Source: Caproicibacterium argilliputei (GTDB lineage Bacteria > Bacillota > Clostridia > Oscillospirales > Acutalibacteraceae). From it: DNA of 64,000 bases. Positions 51,435 through 61,273 of the stretch are shown one piece after another. The position numbers were made by a program, and so were the translations under genes. The stretch covers positions 496,001 through 560,000 of the forward strand of contig NZ_CP135996.1 of NCBI RefSeq assembly GCF_029211325.2. Reading direction: 5' to 3'. Under the pieces are notes generated by a model, which saw nothing but the letters and a program-made list of their open reading frames with translations, was not told where the DNA came from and ran no database searches. Numbering within the stretch: the stretch's first letter is position 1; every line of letters starts with the position of its first letter.

Positions 51435-53270
51435 GTGAAAATACAAGCAAACGACTGTGACCATACCGCGCGGTTCCTTTTGGAGGAGATGCGGCAGGAG
51501 CTGGATGTGCAGCTATGTACAGAGGGCATCTGCCTTGCGGCACACAGCATGGAAAAGCCCGGCTTTACCGTGCAGGAAGAAAACGGCACCGTCACGGTTC
51601 AGTATGGCAGTCGTGTGGATTTTTGCCGGGCGCTCGCGGCGGTTTGTGCCCATGCTGGTGAAAGCGGCTGGCAGGCACAGGAAAGCTGCGTTTTTGATGA
51701 CTTTGGGGTTTCTTTGGATTGCTCCCGAAATGCGGTCATGAAGCCGGAAGCGGTTTGTCGCTTTCTGCGGCTGGCGGCTCTGATGGGGTACCGTTTTGTG
51801 GGACTGTACTTGGAAGATACGGTTGAGGTCGAGGGGGAGCCCTGCTTTGGAAATCAGCGCGGTGCTTACACCGGCGCACAACTGCAGGCACTTGACCACT
51901 ATGCGGAGTCGCTTGGTGTGGAACTGCGCGCCTATATCCAGACGCTTGCGCACATCAATCAGATTACCAGGTACCAGACTTATGAGCCAATCATCGACAC
52001 AGACGACATTCTGCTGGTGGGGGACGAACGCACCTATCAACTGCTGGACCGGCTGCTGGGCAGTATTTCCCAGAATATTCGCAGCCGAAAGCTCAACATC
52101 GGTATGGACGAAGCACACATGGCCGGTCTTGGCAAATATTTGGACCGCAACGGCTACCATCCCCGTACCGAGGTGCTGCTGGAGCACCTGCACCGCGTTT
52201 TGGAGCTTTGCAGAAAGTACGGCTTTCAGACACAGATGTGGAGTGACCTGTTCTTTCACCAGATGGACGGCAAAACCTGTTTGAACGCAGGAGATGTGCC
52301 GCGGATACCGCCGGAAGTAGAGCTGGCATACTGGGACTATTATTCCTGCGACAAGGAACACTACAAGGAGATTCTGCGCCAGCACCGGCAGATGACCGAC
52401 CGCGTGGCATTTGCCGCCGGAGCTTGGAAATGGACAGGCTTTACGCCACACAATTCCTACAGCATGGAAACCGGGCGGGCAGGCTTGGCTGCCTGCCGGG
52501 AAAGCGGTGTGCGGTCGGTAGTCGTAACCACCTGGGGGGACAACGGCGCGGAAGCAAGTCCTTTTTCAGTTTTGCCGGCACTTTACGCGGACGCACAGCT
52601 GGCTTACGATGCGCCGGAAGATGCGGCACGTTTTTGCTCCATCACCGGGATTTCTTTGCACGACTTCTTAAAAATAGACTTGCCGTGCCGCTTTTCCGAG
52701 CGCGCCGGTGTGCACAACAATGCCAGCAAGTACCTGCTGTATCAGGATGCACTGTACGGAACCTTTGACTCTGTGGTGCCGGACGGAATTGCTGCTTTTT
52801 ACAGCGAGACGGCGGAGCAGCTGGAGCCTTTGTGCGGAACGCCGCGCTTCGGCTATGTGTTTGAAACGCAAAGGCAGCTTTGCCGCGTGCTTTCCCACAA
52901 GGCGGCACTGAGCCGCACGATTTACGAAGCCTACCACGCGCAGGACCGCGGCTGCCTGCAGCGGCTTGCACAGGAGGAGATGCCACAGCTGCTTGCAGAC
53001 CTTGGCGCGTTCCGGCAGGTCTTTCGGCGGCAGTGGATGCAGGACAACAAACCGTTTGGGTTTGAAGTGCAGACCATTCGTCTGGGTGGTTTGGAAGCGC
53101 GCCTGCAGGAGGTGCGAGGGGTGCTTCTGCAGTACCTTAACGGGGAGCTGAGCTGCATTGAAGAGCTGGAAGCGCCGCGCATTCCCTTTTCTTATTTTGA
53201 GGAGCAGGATCTTGAAAAGCTCAATTATAATCTTTGGAGCGTGATTGTGACGCCCGGCGTGATTGGATGA
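51435..53270 (+). CDS. Glycoside hydrolase family 20 (beta-N-acetylhexosaminidase-like)
   Basis: About 611 residues, no signal peptide, so intracellular. The GH20 barrel begins after an alpha/beta N-terminal domain (~1-90). The catalytic Asp-Glu pair is in NIGMDEAHMAG (Asp225, Glu226), preceded by the barrel strands GYRFVGLYLED and ELRAYIQTLAHINQ. GH20 enzymes remove terminal GlcNAc or GalNAc by substrate-assisted catalysis. The start is placed at GTG 51435 after GGAGGCGG, because a longer frame back to 51228 would span the promoter. It is the first gene of a long operon with the importer next to it, so it probably trims imported oligosaccharides. Confidence 0.88.
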   Translation: MKIQANDCDHTARFLLEEMRQELDVQLCTEGICLAAHSMEKPGFTVQEENGTVTVQYGSRVDFCRALAAVCAHAGESGWQAQESCVFDDFGVSLDCSRNAVMKPEAVCRFLRLAALMGYRFVGLYLEDTVEVEGEPCFGNQRGAYTGAQLQALDHYAESLGVELRAYIQTLAHINQITRYQTYEPIIDTDDILLVGDERTYQLLDRLLGSISQNIRSRKLNIGMDEAHMAGLGKYLDRNGYHPRTEVLLEHLHRVLELCRKYGFQTQMWSDLFFHQMDGKTCLNAGDVPRIPPEVELAYWDYYSCDKEHYKEILRQHRQMTDRVAFAAGAWKWTGFTPHNSYSMETGRAGLAACRESGVRSVVVTTWGDNGAEASPFSVLPALYADAQLAYDAPEDAARFCSITGISLHDFLKIDLPCRFSERAGVHNNASKYLLYQDALYGTFDSVVPDGIAAFYSETAEQLEPLCGTPRFGYVFETQRQLCRVLSHKAALSRTIYEAYHAQDRGCLQRLAQEEMPQLLADLGAFRQVFRRQWMQDNKPFGFEVQTIRLGGLEARLQEVRGVLLQYLNGELSCIEELEAPRIPFSYFEEQDLEKLNYNLWSVIVTPGVIG

Positions 53271-53358
53271 ATGCAAAGGCAGGATACGGAAAACGACTTT
53301 TCGCTTTCCTGAAGATACAGCCCAGAAAAGTTTCGCTTATTAAAGGAGGAACAAAATT

Positions 53359-54663
53359 ATGAGAAAGATGTTGAAAAAAGTTCTTGGCTTTACGATGGCG
53401 GCAGCCATGATCAGCACCGCGCTGACCGGCTGCGGCAGCGGCAGCACCGCTTCTACAGCCTCCGCTGCAGCGGGCGGCGCTTCCAGTGCCGCTGCCACCG
53501 GTGAAAAGACCACGCTTCAGTTCTGGACAATTTCCCTGCAGCCTACCTTTACAACTTTCTTTAACAACCTGATTAAAAAGTACGAAAAAGAAAATCCGAA
53601 CATCACGGTCAACTGGGTGGACCTGCCTTACGAATCCATTCAGCAGAAGCTGGTGACCGCAACCGCCGGCGGCACCTCCCCGGATGTTGTCAATCTGAAC
53701 ACCCAGATGGCGCTGACACTGGCAGGCAAAAACGCACTGGTTGACTTGGAAAAAGAAGCAACCGATGCGCAGCGCAGCATTTACATCAAGAGCCTGTATG
53801 ACTCCACAAAAATCGGTGACTCCGCCTATGCGTTCCCGTGGTACGCTTCCCCGAACATCATGTTCTACAACAAGGATTTGTTTGCCAAGGCGGGCATCAA
53901 AGATTTGCCGACAGAGTATCAGAAAGCTTTTGACGAAGCAAAGACCATGAAAGAGAAGACCGGCGCATACCTGTACAATCCGCCGGAGTTCTTTAATCTG
54001 CTGTTTGAAGAGGGCATTCCGGTGCTTAACAGCGACAACACAGCCGCGGCGTTCAATACGGCAGATACCGTCAAACTCATCAACAGCTTTAAAACTATGA
54101 CCGACAAAGACTACCTGCCAAAGACCAACTGGGGGCAGTGGGACACTGAACTGAAGCTGTTTGAAACTCAGAAGCTTGCCATTGTCAGTTCTTCTGGTTC
54201 TTCCTTGACCCGCATTAAGGACGAGGCACCGGACGTGTACAAAAAGATTGGTGTGGCGGCGCCGCTGACCGGCAGCAAAGACATCAGCCGCAACGCCCTG
54301 ATGAATCTGGTTGTTCCATCGAAGAGCAAAAACCACGAGGAAGCCATCAAGTTTGCTGCCTTTATCACCAACGATGAAAACCAGCTCGCTTTCTGCAAGC
54401 AGACAGCCATCTTCCCCTCTACCACCAAAGCCAGCGAAGACTCTTACTTTACTTCCGACACCAGCACGCTGGAAGGGCAGGCACGCAATATGTCCGCAAA
54501 AGTCAGCAAGACTTCTGAGGACTATTCTCTCGGCGTGGAAGGGCAGAGCGACATTCAGGATGCGGTCAACAAAGTGTATGAAGCGGCCATTACCAGCGGT
54601 CAGGATGTGAACACAGCCCTGAAGAATGCCGAAACCAAGGTCAACTCTCTGCTGAAAAAATAA
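53359..54663 (+). CDS. Carbohydrate ABC transporter substrate-binding lipoprotein
   Basis: A 434-residue lipoprotein with lipobox ALTGC (Cys25) and a Ser/Ala/Gly linker. The family-1 solute-binding fold follows: LQFWTISLQPTFTTFFNNLIKKYEKENPNI, AFPWYASPNIMFYNKDLF. AAAGGAGG precedes ATG 53359. Serves the two permeases downstream; an N-acetylated sugar or oligosaccharide is inferred from the neighbouring GH20 and NanE. Confidence 0.92.
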   Translation: MRKMLKKVLGFTMAAAMISTALTGCGSGSTASTASAAAGGASSAAATGEKTTLQFWTISLQPTFTTFFNNLIKKYEKENPNITVNWVDLPYESIQQKLVTATAGGTSPDVVNLNTQMALTLAGKNALVDLEKEATDAQRSIYIKSLYDSTKIGDSAYAFPWYASPNIMFYNKDLFAKAGIKDLPTEYQKAFDEAKTMKEKTGAYLYNPPEFFNLLFEEGIPVLNSDNTAAAFNTADTVKLINSFKTMTDKDYLPKTNWGQWDTELKLFETQKLAIVSSSGSSLTRIKDEAPDVYKKIGVAAPLTGSKDISRNALMNLVVPSKSKNHEEAIKFAAFITNDENQLAFCKQTAIFPSTTKASEDSYFTSDTSTLEGQARNMSAKVSKTSEDYSLGVEGQSDIQDAVNKVYEAAITSGQDVNTALKNAETKVNSLLKK

Positions 54664-54677
54664 GCGCTTTTGTCCCG

Positions 54678-54717
54678 AAACGCCGCCTTTGTGCGGGCAC
54701 TGAAACAAGGCGTTTTA
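54678..54717 (+). terminator. Imperfect hairpin after the binding-protein gene
   Basis: AAACGCC/GGCGTTT with an inner CCTTTGT/ACAAGG-type stem and four T. It probably reduces expression of the permeases relative to the binding protein. Confidence 0.5.
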
Positions 54718-54807
54718 CAAAAGCAAGCGCATAGTTAAAGTATTGACAATCTGTTTCAGGTGCCTGCGTGCTTGAAACAGATTGTGCTTTATCAGGAGGT
54801 ATTTTTT

Positions 54808-55740
54808 ATGAGGACTACAAGTTCCGCAGGCGCGGCGCAGCCGCCGAAGCGTTCGCGCAGGCTGCTGAAAACGCCTGCCGCACGGGAAACACTGCGCGCG
54901 TATCTGTTTATGGCACCGGCGCTGATTATGCTGGCGATTTTCGTGTTCGCTCCGATTTTGGGCAGCCTGCCGCTGATGTTTATGGATTACTCTGTGCTGG
55001 GGGAAACAAAGTTTATCGGCTTGCAAAACTTTCAGGAAGCATTTGCGGACCGCGACTTTCAAATCGCCATGGTCAACACAGTCATCTTCGTGGTGGTTGT
55101 GCCGATTATCCAGATTCTTTCCATCCTGCTTGCCGTGTTGGTCAACCGCAAGCTGCGGGGCATCACGGTGTTCCGTACCCTGTTTTACATTCCGGTTGTC
55201 ACCTCCATGGTGGCGGTGTCCATTATGTGGGGATTTATCTTCGACCCAAATGGGCTGATTAACACCCTGCTGCTCAACATGGGCGCCATTAAATCACCGC
55301 TTGGCTTTTTGACAGACAGCAAAACCGCCATGCTGTGCATTATGTTTATCACCATCTGGCAGGGACTTGGTTACTACATGATGATGTACTTGGCGGGGCT
55401 GCAGTCCATTCCGCACGATGTGGAAGAGGCCGCCATGGTGGACGGCGCAAATGCGGCGGTTGCCTTTGTTAAAGTGAAGCTGCCGCTGCTCAAGCCGTAC
55501 ATTTGGTTTTGCACACTGAACTCCGTGATTTCTGCCGTTGGCGTGTTTGATGCGGTGTATGTGCTGACCAAAGGCGGCCCGGACAATGCAACCATGGTCA
55601 TTAACTACTATTCCTACATCAAGGCGTTCAATGACTTCCAGTTCGGCTACTCTGCCGCGGTTGGTTTCATTCAGGCGTTGATTACCGGTGTGTTCAGCAT
55701 TTTCGTGTATTGGTACGGCAGAAAAGCAGAGGAGGAATGA
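54808..55740 (+). CDS. Sugar ABC transporter permease (MalF/UgpA-type)
   Basis: A 310-residue CUT1 permease with six spans and a basic N-terminus. Loop motif EAAMVDGANAAVAFVKVKLPLLKP and family segment TKGGPDNATMVINYYSYIKAF. AGGAGG lies 8 bases before ATG 54808. No ATPase gene accompanies it. Confidence 0.93.
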   Translation: MRTTSSAGAAQPPKRSRRLLKTPAARETLRAYLFMAPALIMLAIFVFAPILGSLPLMFMDYSVLGETKFIGLQNFQEAFADRDFQIAMVNTVIFVVVVPIIQILSILLAVLVNRKLRGITVFRTLFYIPVVTSMVAVSIMWGFIFDPNGLINTLLLNMGAIKSPLGFLTDSKTAMLCIMFITIWQGLGYYMMMYLAGLQSIPHDVEEAAMVDGANAAVAFVKVKLPLLKPYIWFCTLNSVISAVGVFDAVYVLTKGGPDNATMVINYYSYIKAFNDFQFGYSAAVGFIQALITGVFSIFVYWYGRKAEEE

Positions 55741-55743
55741 CAG

Positions 55744-56601
55744 ATGAAAACCATAACCAATTCCGTGGCTCTGCACCGGCGGCGCAAGGGAATGAAAACT
55801 TTGAAATTGGTTCTGACTTACCTCATGCTGCTGCTGATTGCAGTGGTGTGCGCGGGGCCGTTCCTTTGGATGCTGAGCGCCTCCTTTAAGTCCGGTCAGA
55901 ATATTTACGACCTGAGCCTTCTGCCGACTTCCCCGACGATGGAAAATTATTTGGGTGTTTGGAACTTCCTTTCCGTACCGCAGTATCTGCTCAATACGGT
56001 GATTATGACCGTGGCGAGCATCGCGCTGGATGTGGTGTTTTCCGCGCTGTGCGCGTACCCGCTGGCGTGCATGAAGTTTAAAGGCCGCGACGCGATTTTA
56101 AGCCTGCTGATTGCTTCTATGATTATTCCGGCGGCGGCAGGGATGGTCATCAATTACCTGACGATTTCCTCCATGCATCTGCTCAACACCCTGACCGGCG
56201 CGATTATTCCCGGCGCGGTAAAGGTTTTCAGCATCATTCTGCTGCGGCAGGCGTACCTGGGGGTGCCGAAAGAGCTGATTGAAGCGGCACGCATTGACGG
56301 CGCACGCGAAATGCGCATTTGGGGACAAATCATGGTGCCGGGCATTTTGCCAACCATCAGCACGGTTGTTATTTTTGATTTCATCGGCAAGTGGAACGAA
56401 TTTTTGTGGCCTGTCATCGTCCTGCAGGACCCGGCGAAGTATCCGCTGGCAACTGCCCTGCAGTACCTGAACGGCTCCTTTAACTACAAATTCGGCTACA
56501 TTGCCGCCGGTGCGATTATTTCCATTATTCCGGTTATCATCGTCTTTGTCCTTTGCCAGAAAAACTATATCGAAGCCGTCAGCGGCGCAATCAAAGGATA
56601 A
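55744..56601 (+). CDS. Sugar ABC transporter permease (MalG/UgpE-type)
   Basis: A 285-residue partner permease. Loop motif EAARIDGAREMRIWGQIMVPGILP; C-terminus YIEAVSGAIKG as in the MalG branch. It starts three bases after the stop of the upstream permease, so the two are translated together. Confidence 0.94.
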   Translation: MKTITNSVALHRRRKGMKTLKLVLTYLMLLLIAVVCAGPFLWMLSASFKSGQNIYDLSLLPTSPTMENYLGVWNFLSVPQYLLNTVIMTVASIALDVVFSALCAYPLACMKFKGRDAILSLLIASMIIPAAAGMVINYLTISSMHLLNTLTGAIIPGAVKVFSIILLRQAYLGVPKELIEAARIDGAREMRIWGQIMVPGILPTISTVVIFDFIGKWNEFLWPVIVLQDPAKYPLATALQYLNGSFNYKFGYIAAGAIISIIPVIIVFVLCQKNYIEAVSGAIKG

Positions 56602-56613
56602 GGAGAGGCTTGT

Positions 56614-58779
56614 ATGTATCCGGAATATTCTGTATGGATTGAAATTCAGGCAAACAAAAAGACCATCTGCAATCCGGCTGATTTTCGCAGCCAGATGCAG
56701 AAATGCGCGCGCGCAGGCATTGGCTCTGTGATTTTAAGCGTAAAGGATACCAGCGGCTTTGCCATTTACAACAGCAGATTTGCACCGCATTATGCGCGGT
56801 ATGATACCACCTTTGTGCCGGGGAAGGACTACCTTGCCCAGTGTCTTGCGATTCTTAAAGAGTTGGGAATGCACTGCTATGCTTCCATCGACATTTTTGC
56901 CGAAGGGAACAAGCAGCGTCCGCACCCTGCGATGCATGGCCTGCTGCACCCGGACTGGCAGACGGATGTGTATGGTTTGGACGCGCAGGGCGCTGCCCAT
57001 GTGCAGTCGGTCACAGACCCGCAGCCGCTGCGGACGTTGGGCAGCATTGATGATTTCGGCGAGATTTTTGTAAATCCGGCAAAGGAGGAAGTGCGCGGCT
57101 ACGAACTTTCTCTGCTGGAAGAACTGATGGATGGGTACGACATCGACGGCATTGCACTGGACCGTGTGCGCTACGTTGGGCTAAGCTCCGACTTTGGTGC
57201 GCTCACGCGCAAAAAGTGGGAAGCATTTACCGGCAGGAGCAGCGCCGGCTGGCCAACGTCCGTTTATCAGCTGGAGCCGGACGGCGGGGAACTGCGGCTG
57301 GTTCCGGGGGCGGATTTCGGAAGCTTCCTGGAGTTCCGCGCCCAAACCATCCGGCAGTTTGTGGAGCAGGTGCGGGCATTGGTTGACCGATATGACGGAA
57401 AGTTTCGCTTTCTGGACTACACCGGTTCCTGGTATCCGCTGTACCACCAGGTCGGCGCAAACTGGGCTTCCGCGCAGTATGTGCCGGAAAAAGAGTATCC
57501 GTGGGTAAACCCGCAGGCTTACGCCCAAACCGGTTATGCGGAGCTTTTGGATGGCTTGCTTTCCGGATTCTATTATCCGGAAGTGCGGGAAGCAGACGCG
57601 GCGGCAGCGGACCGCCCCGCGTGGTGGTACAGCGTGGAAGGCTCCGCACGTATGGCAAAAACAGTGACGCGGGGCGTGGCGCCGGTGTTTGGCGGGCTGT
57701 TTCTGGAGCAGTACGCGCAGGACTTAGCCGCTATGCCGGAAGCGGTGCAAATGTGCTTTGCACGTTCGGCGGGCTGTATGCTGTTTGACCTTTCGTATTT
57801 GGAACAAAACAACTGGTGGCCGCTGGTGGGTGTGGATGCAGATGGTGTGCCGCAGCTGCGGCCACTGCAGGAAAGCGACCTGCCTGCATTGGAAATGCTG
57901 TGGCGGCGCAGTTTTCCACCCGCGTTTGCCATGCGGCAAAACGATTTGCGGGCGCGCATTTTCGGCGACCCGGACTTTTGCGCCGAGGCTTCCTTTACCC
58001 TGAAAAAAGCGGACGGTACCCTGCTTGGCGCGGTGGTGGGCAAGGCTTTTCACGAAGATGTGGAGCTTTACCGGCATGCGGGCTGCCTGAGTGCTTTGCT
58101 GGTTGACCCAGCGCTGCAAAACCGCGGCTTCGGCACGCAGTTATTTTTCGCCTGCGAACGGGCACTGCGCCGGCAAGGCATCGGAAAGATTTTTCTGGGG
58201 CAGGAATTTTGCAATTTCTTTTCCGGTATCCCGGCGCCTACGCCGGAAAAGCTCCGCTTTTTCGCAAACCTCGGCTGTACCAACAACACGGAAGACCACT
58301 ATGACCTCACGGCGGATATTACGAACAATCCGTTGATTGACCGCTTTGATACGGCGCCGTTTGCGCAGAAGTTTTCCACGGAACAGCTTTCTCCGGTGGA
58401 AAAGGAAGCGCTCTTTGCGTTCCTTGACCGCGAGTTTCCGGGCCGCTGGGCGCTGGAAGCGCGGGAACAACTTGCACAGGGCCGGCAGGAGCCGTATTTT
58501 GTACTGCTGAAAGACAAAGCGGGGCAGGTGCAGGGGTTCTGCCATGTTTCTGTGAAAGAGGACGGCAGCGGCGGTCTGGGCCCCATCGGCATTGCCAAAG
58601 CGGTGCGTGGGCACTGCGTCGGCGAATATCTGCAGCGGCAGTCCTTCATGCATCTGCGCTCCCTTGGGGCGCGGGAAGTGTGCATCGACTGGACTATTTT
58701 AAAAGATTTTTACGGAAAGTTCGGCTTTCAGCCGGTTAGAACCTACCGGGGAAGCTGGAAGCAGGTGCAGGAAAAATGA
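56614..58779 (+). CDS. Three-part protein: GHL10-like barrel plus two GNAT-like domains
   Basis: 721 residues, no signal peptide. Residues ~1-400 resemble GHL10/family-10-like glycosidase barrels: ARAGIGSVILSVKDTSGF, and FVNPAKEEVRGYELSLLEELMDGYDIDGIALDRVRY, where the IDGI.LDR strand is diagnostic. Residues ~410-560 are a GNAT N-acetyltransferase domain (LRPLQESDLPALEMLWRRSF; ALLVDPALQNRGFGTQLFF is the acetyl-CoA loop). Residues ~590-721 look like a second GNAT half, less well preserved. I know of no characterised protein with this order. In the operon it sits between the importer and DUF4127/NanE genes, suggesting hydrolysis and acetylation of an amino sugar; that is inference. Confidence 0.75.
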   Translation: MYPEYSVWIEIQANKKTICNPADFRSQMQKCARAGIGSVILSVKDTSGFAIYNSRFAPHYARYDTTFVPGKDYLAQCLAILKELGMHCYASIDIFAEGNKQRPHPAMHGLLHPDWQTDVYGLDAQGAAHVQSVTDPQPLRTLGSIDDFGEIFVNPAKEEVRGYELSLLEELMDGYDIDGIALDRVRYVGLSSDFGALTRKKWEAFTGRSSAGWPTSVYQLEPDGGELRLVPGADFGSFLEFRAQTIRQFVEQVRALVDRYDGKFRFLDYTGSWYPLYHQVGANWASAQYVPEKEYPWVNPQAYAQTGYAELLDGLLSGFYYPEVREADAAAADRPAWWYSVEGSARMAKTVTRGVAPVFGGLFLEQYAQDLAAMPEAVQMCFARSAGCMLFDLSYLEQNNWWPLVGVDADGVPQLRPLQESDLPALEMLWRRSFPPAFAMRQNDLRARIFGDPDFCAEASFTLKKADGTLLGAVVGKAFHEDVELYRHAGCLSALLVDPALQNRGFGTQLFFACERALRRQGIGKIFLGQEFCNFFSGIPAPTPEKLRFFANLGCTNNTEDHYDLTADITNNPLIDRFDTAPFAQKFSTEQLSPVEKEALFAFLDREFPGRWALEAREQLAQGRQEPYFVLLKDKAGQVQGFCHVSVKEDGSGGLGPIGIAKAVRGHCVGEYLQRQSFMHLRSLGAREVCIDWTILKDFYGKFGFQPVRTYRGSWKQVQEK

Positions 58780-60296
58780 AAAAGAAAATTGTGTTTTTGC
58801 CACTTGATGAGCGGCCGTGCAATTACGACTTTCCAGACCGGCTTTTTTCACACGGTGACTTTGAAATTGTGAAGCCTGAAAAGCTGGGAAACAAAAAAGA
58901 ACCCGCCGACCGGGCGGCGCTTGCGGCCTTTCTGAAAAAAGCCTGCAGAACCGCAGACGGTTTGGTGGTGTCTGTGGATATGCTGCTGTACGGCGGGCTG
59001 GTGCCCTCACGGTTGCACCACCACAGCGCGGCGGAACTGAAAAAGGCGGCGGTGATTTTAAAGGAAATCCGGCAGGAAAATCCCGGCTTGCTGATTTACG
59101 GGTTCCAGTGCATTATGCGTTGCCCAAGCTATTCCAGCAGCGATGAGGAACCGGACTACTATGAACACAGCGGCGCGCTGATTCATCAGGCGGGCGAGGC
59201 GCTGCACCGCAGTCGTCTGGGGCTGTGCCAGGAGCAGCAGCTCAAGTCGATTCTCAAAAAAATTGATGAAAAGGAACTGACAGATTATGTTTCCCGCCGC
59301 GAGTGCAATCGGGAGTTAAACTACCTGATGATCAGCTATGTCAAAGAGGGCATTTTAGATATGCTGATTATTCCGCAGGACGACTCTGCGGCTTACGGTT
59401 ATGCCGCAATGGACCAGCAGGATGTACGGGAGAAAATCATGAAGGAGCGTCTGCAGACAAAAATCCTCATGTACCCTGGTGCGGATGAAGTGGGCATGAC
59501 GCTGCTTGCCCGCATGGTCAACCATATGAGCGGGTGCAAGCCCAAGGTATATGTCAAGTACGCCGCAGAAGGCGCTAAAAGCGTCCTGCCGATTTATGAA
59601 GGAAATTCTCTGGACACCACCGTTCATTTCCAGATTCTTGCCGCAGGGTGCCAGCTCACGGATACCTACGATACGGCGGACTTTATTCTGGCTGTGACCG
59701 CGCCGTCAGAGAAAATCGAAGAAGCGGACAGGCAGCCTTCCGCCGCAAAGGGCTATTGCGTGGAACGCTGCCTGCCGGAGCTGCTGGATTTTCTCTGTGA
59801 GCGAGTGAAGGAAGGCAAGCTGGTTTCCGTGGCAGACAATGCTTACGGAAACGGCGGCGAGCTGCAACTCATCAGTATGCTGGATCGGTGCGGCTTGTTG
59901 GACAAAGTGGCGGGCTATGCCGGGTGGAACACCTCGGCAAATACCCTTGGCACTGCAATTGCTGAGGGCGTGGACGCCTGTCACAGCGGCTGCACACAGG
60001 AACACATGGATTTCCTGATGGAGCGGTATCTGGAAGACGCCGGGTATTGTGCGTTGGTGCGCTGGCAGGTCAATTCTGTACTGGAAAAGTACGGCATGAA
60101 TTACTTTGATGTTCAGGAGCAGGAGGGTACGGTTAGCAACTTGGTATTTGACGGTCTGCAGGCATTTGCGGCGGCGTATCTGCCGTCACTTGCGGGGAAA
60201 GTGGTGCTGCAAAAAGTCTGGATGCCTTGGCGGCGAATGTTTGAAGTCGGCGTGCGCGCTGTTTATACGGGGAAAAGGAAGGGAGAATCGTCATGA
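58776..60296 (+). CDS. DUF4127 family protein
   Basis: 506 residues matching DUF4127. The family opening FLPLDERPCNYDFPDRL is at residues 6-22. Conserved acidic and aromatic segments follow: SVDMLLYGGLVPSR, IIPQDDSAAYGYAAMDQ, YPGADEVGMTLLAR, DNAYGNGGEL and GWNTSANTLGTAIAEG. No signal peptide. The function is unknown. The pattern of invariant Asp/Glu/His/Asn residues suggests an enzyme. It overlaps the upstream fusion gene and the downstream nanE gene by four bases each, so all three are translationally coupled. Confidence 0.88.
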   Translation: MKKKIVFLPLDERPCNYDFPDRLFSHGDFEIVKPEKLGNKKEPADRAALAAFLKKACRTADGLVVSVDMLLYGGLVPSRLHHHSAAELKKAAVILKEIRQENPGLLIYGFQCIMRCPSYSSSDEEPDYYEHSGALIHQAGEALHRSRLGLCQEQQLKSILKKIDEKELTDYVSRRECNRELNYLMISYVKEGILDMLIIPQDDSAAYGYAAMDQQDVREKIMKERLQTKILMYPGADEVGMTLLARMVNHMSGCKPKVYVKYAAEGAKSVLPIYEGNSLDTTVHFQILAAGCQLTDTYDTADFILAVTAPSEKIEEADRQPSAAKGYCVERCLPELLDFLCERVKEGKLVSVADNAYGNGGELQLISMLDRCGLLDKVAGYAGWNTSANTLGTAIAEGVDACHSGCTQEHMDFLMERYLEDAGYCALVRWQVNSVLEKYGMNYFDVQEQEGTVSNLVFDGLQAFAAAYLPSLAGKVVLQKVWMPWRRMFEVGVRAVYTGKRKGESS

Positions 60297-61015
60297 AAAC
60301 CAACGAGGAAATCCTGCAGGCGCTTCGGGGCGGCCTGATTGTTTCGTGCCAGGCGCTGCCGGAAGAGCCGCTGTACAGCTCCTATATTATGAGCCGCATG
60401 GCATATGCGGCGATGCTGGGTGGGGCAGTCGGCATCCGTGCCAACACACCGGAGGATGTTCATGAAATCAAGGCGACGGTCAATTTGCCGGTTCTGGCAC
60501 TGTATAAAAAGGACTACGCCGACTCTTCGGTATACATTACGCCGACAGGAGCGGAAGTGGACGCGCTTGCGGCAGAACATCCGGAAGTCATTGCGATGGA
60601 TGCGACCAACCGGCCGCGCCCAAACGGTCTGACACTGGACGAGTTTTTTGCCCGTGTCCGCGAAAAATATCCGCATCAGCTTTTTATGGCGGACTGCGCA
60701 ACTTTTGAAGAGGGCGTGCACGCGCAGGCACTCGGCTTTGACATCATCAGCACGACGCTGTGCGGATACACCGAGGATACAAAACATACGCTGCTGCCAA
60801 ACTTGCCGCTTGTTGGCCGGCTGGCGGATGCCTTGCGGATTCCCGTGATTGCCGAGGGGGGCATCTGGGAAGCCGAGGATTTGAAGCAGGCGTTCGCGCA
60901 GCACGCGTTCGCGGCTGTTATCGGTACGGCAATTACCCGCCCACGGGAAATTACCCGGCGTTACGTGCAGGCAATTTCCAAAGAAGATGGCTGCCAAACA
61001 CGAAAAAACGCCTGA
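60293..61015 (+). CDS. nanE: N-acetylmannosamine-6-phosphate 2-epimerase
   Basis: Converts ManNAc-6-phosphate to GlcNAc-6-phosphate. The 240-residue TIM barrel matches NanE: GGLIVSCQALPEEPL at 13-27, GAVGIRAN, the catalytic Lys region LALYKKDY, AMDATNRPRP and PVIAEGGIW. Sialate lyase (NanA) is absent here, so the locus may use free or glycan-derived ManNAc rather than sialic acid, or the lyase lies elsewhere. It is the last clearly coupled gene of the operon; a terminator follows. Confidence 0.93.
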   Translation: MKTNEEILQALRGGLIVSCQALPEEPLYSSYIMSRMAYAAMLGGAVGIRANTPEDVHEIKATVNLPVLALYKKDYADSSVYITPTGAEVDALAAEHPEVIAMDATNRPRPNGLTLDEFFARVREKYPHQLFMADCATFEEGVHAQALGFDIISTTLCGYTEDTKHTLLPNLPLVGRLADALRIPVIAEGGIWEAEDLKQAFAQHAFAAVIGTAITRPREITRRYVQAISKEDGCQTRKNA

Positions 61016-61037
61016 GCAAAATGCGAAAGGCAAATTA

Positions 61038-61085
61038 GAAAAACGGCTGCTCTGCATGAAAATGCGGCGCAGCCGTTTTCTGTTT
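61038..61085 (+). terminator. Terminator of the amino-sugar operon
   Basis: GAAAA-CGGCTGC pairs with GCAGCCG-TTTTC around an 18-base loop, T-rich tail. The rest of 61086-61273 shows no gene; a GGATACGG- and AT-poor stretch leads to the next ORF. Confidence 0.75.
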
Positions 61086-61273
61086 TGCAAAAGTGTCCTA
61101 CCGGCGTGGGAAAGCATAGTATGGGCTGTGGGTATCCAGAATCAAATTAGGCAAGGCAGCCGCTTCTGCGAATTTTGCGGAATCTTTCTCATAAGGCAGA
61201 AAAAGGCTGACCGTATCCCAATGAGCCAAAGAACCTGTCGGGTTTCAGCAAATCACAGAGAGGGTGACGTTTC

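Noticed and set aside
53285..53310. GGAAAACGACTTTTC as a CcpA (cre) site upstream of the binding-protein gene
   Set aside because: It deviates from the cre consensus at several conserved positions, so the match is too weak to report.
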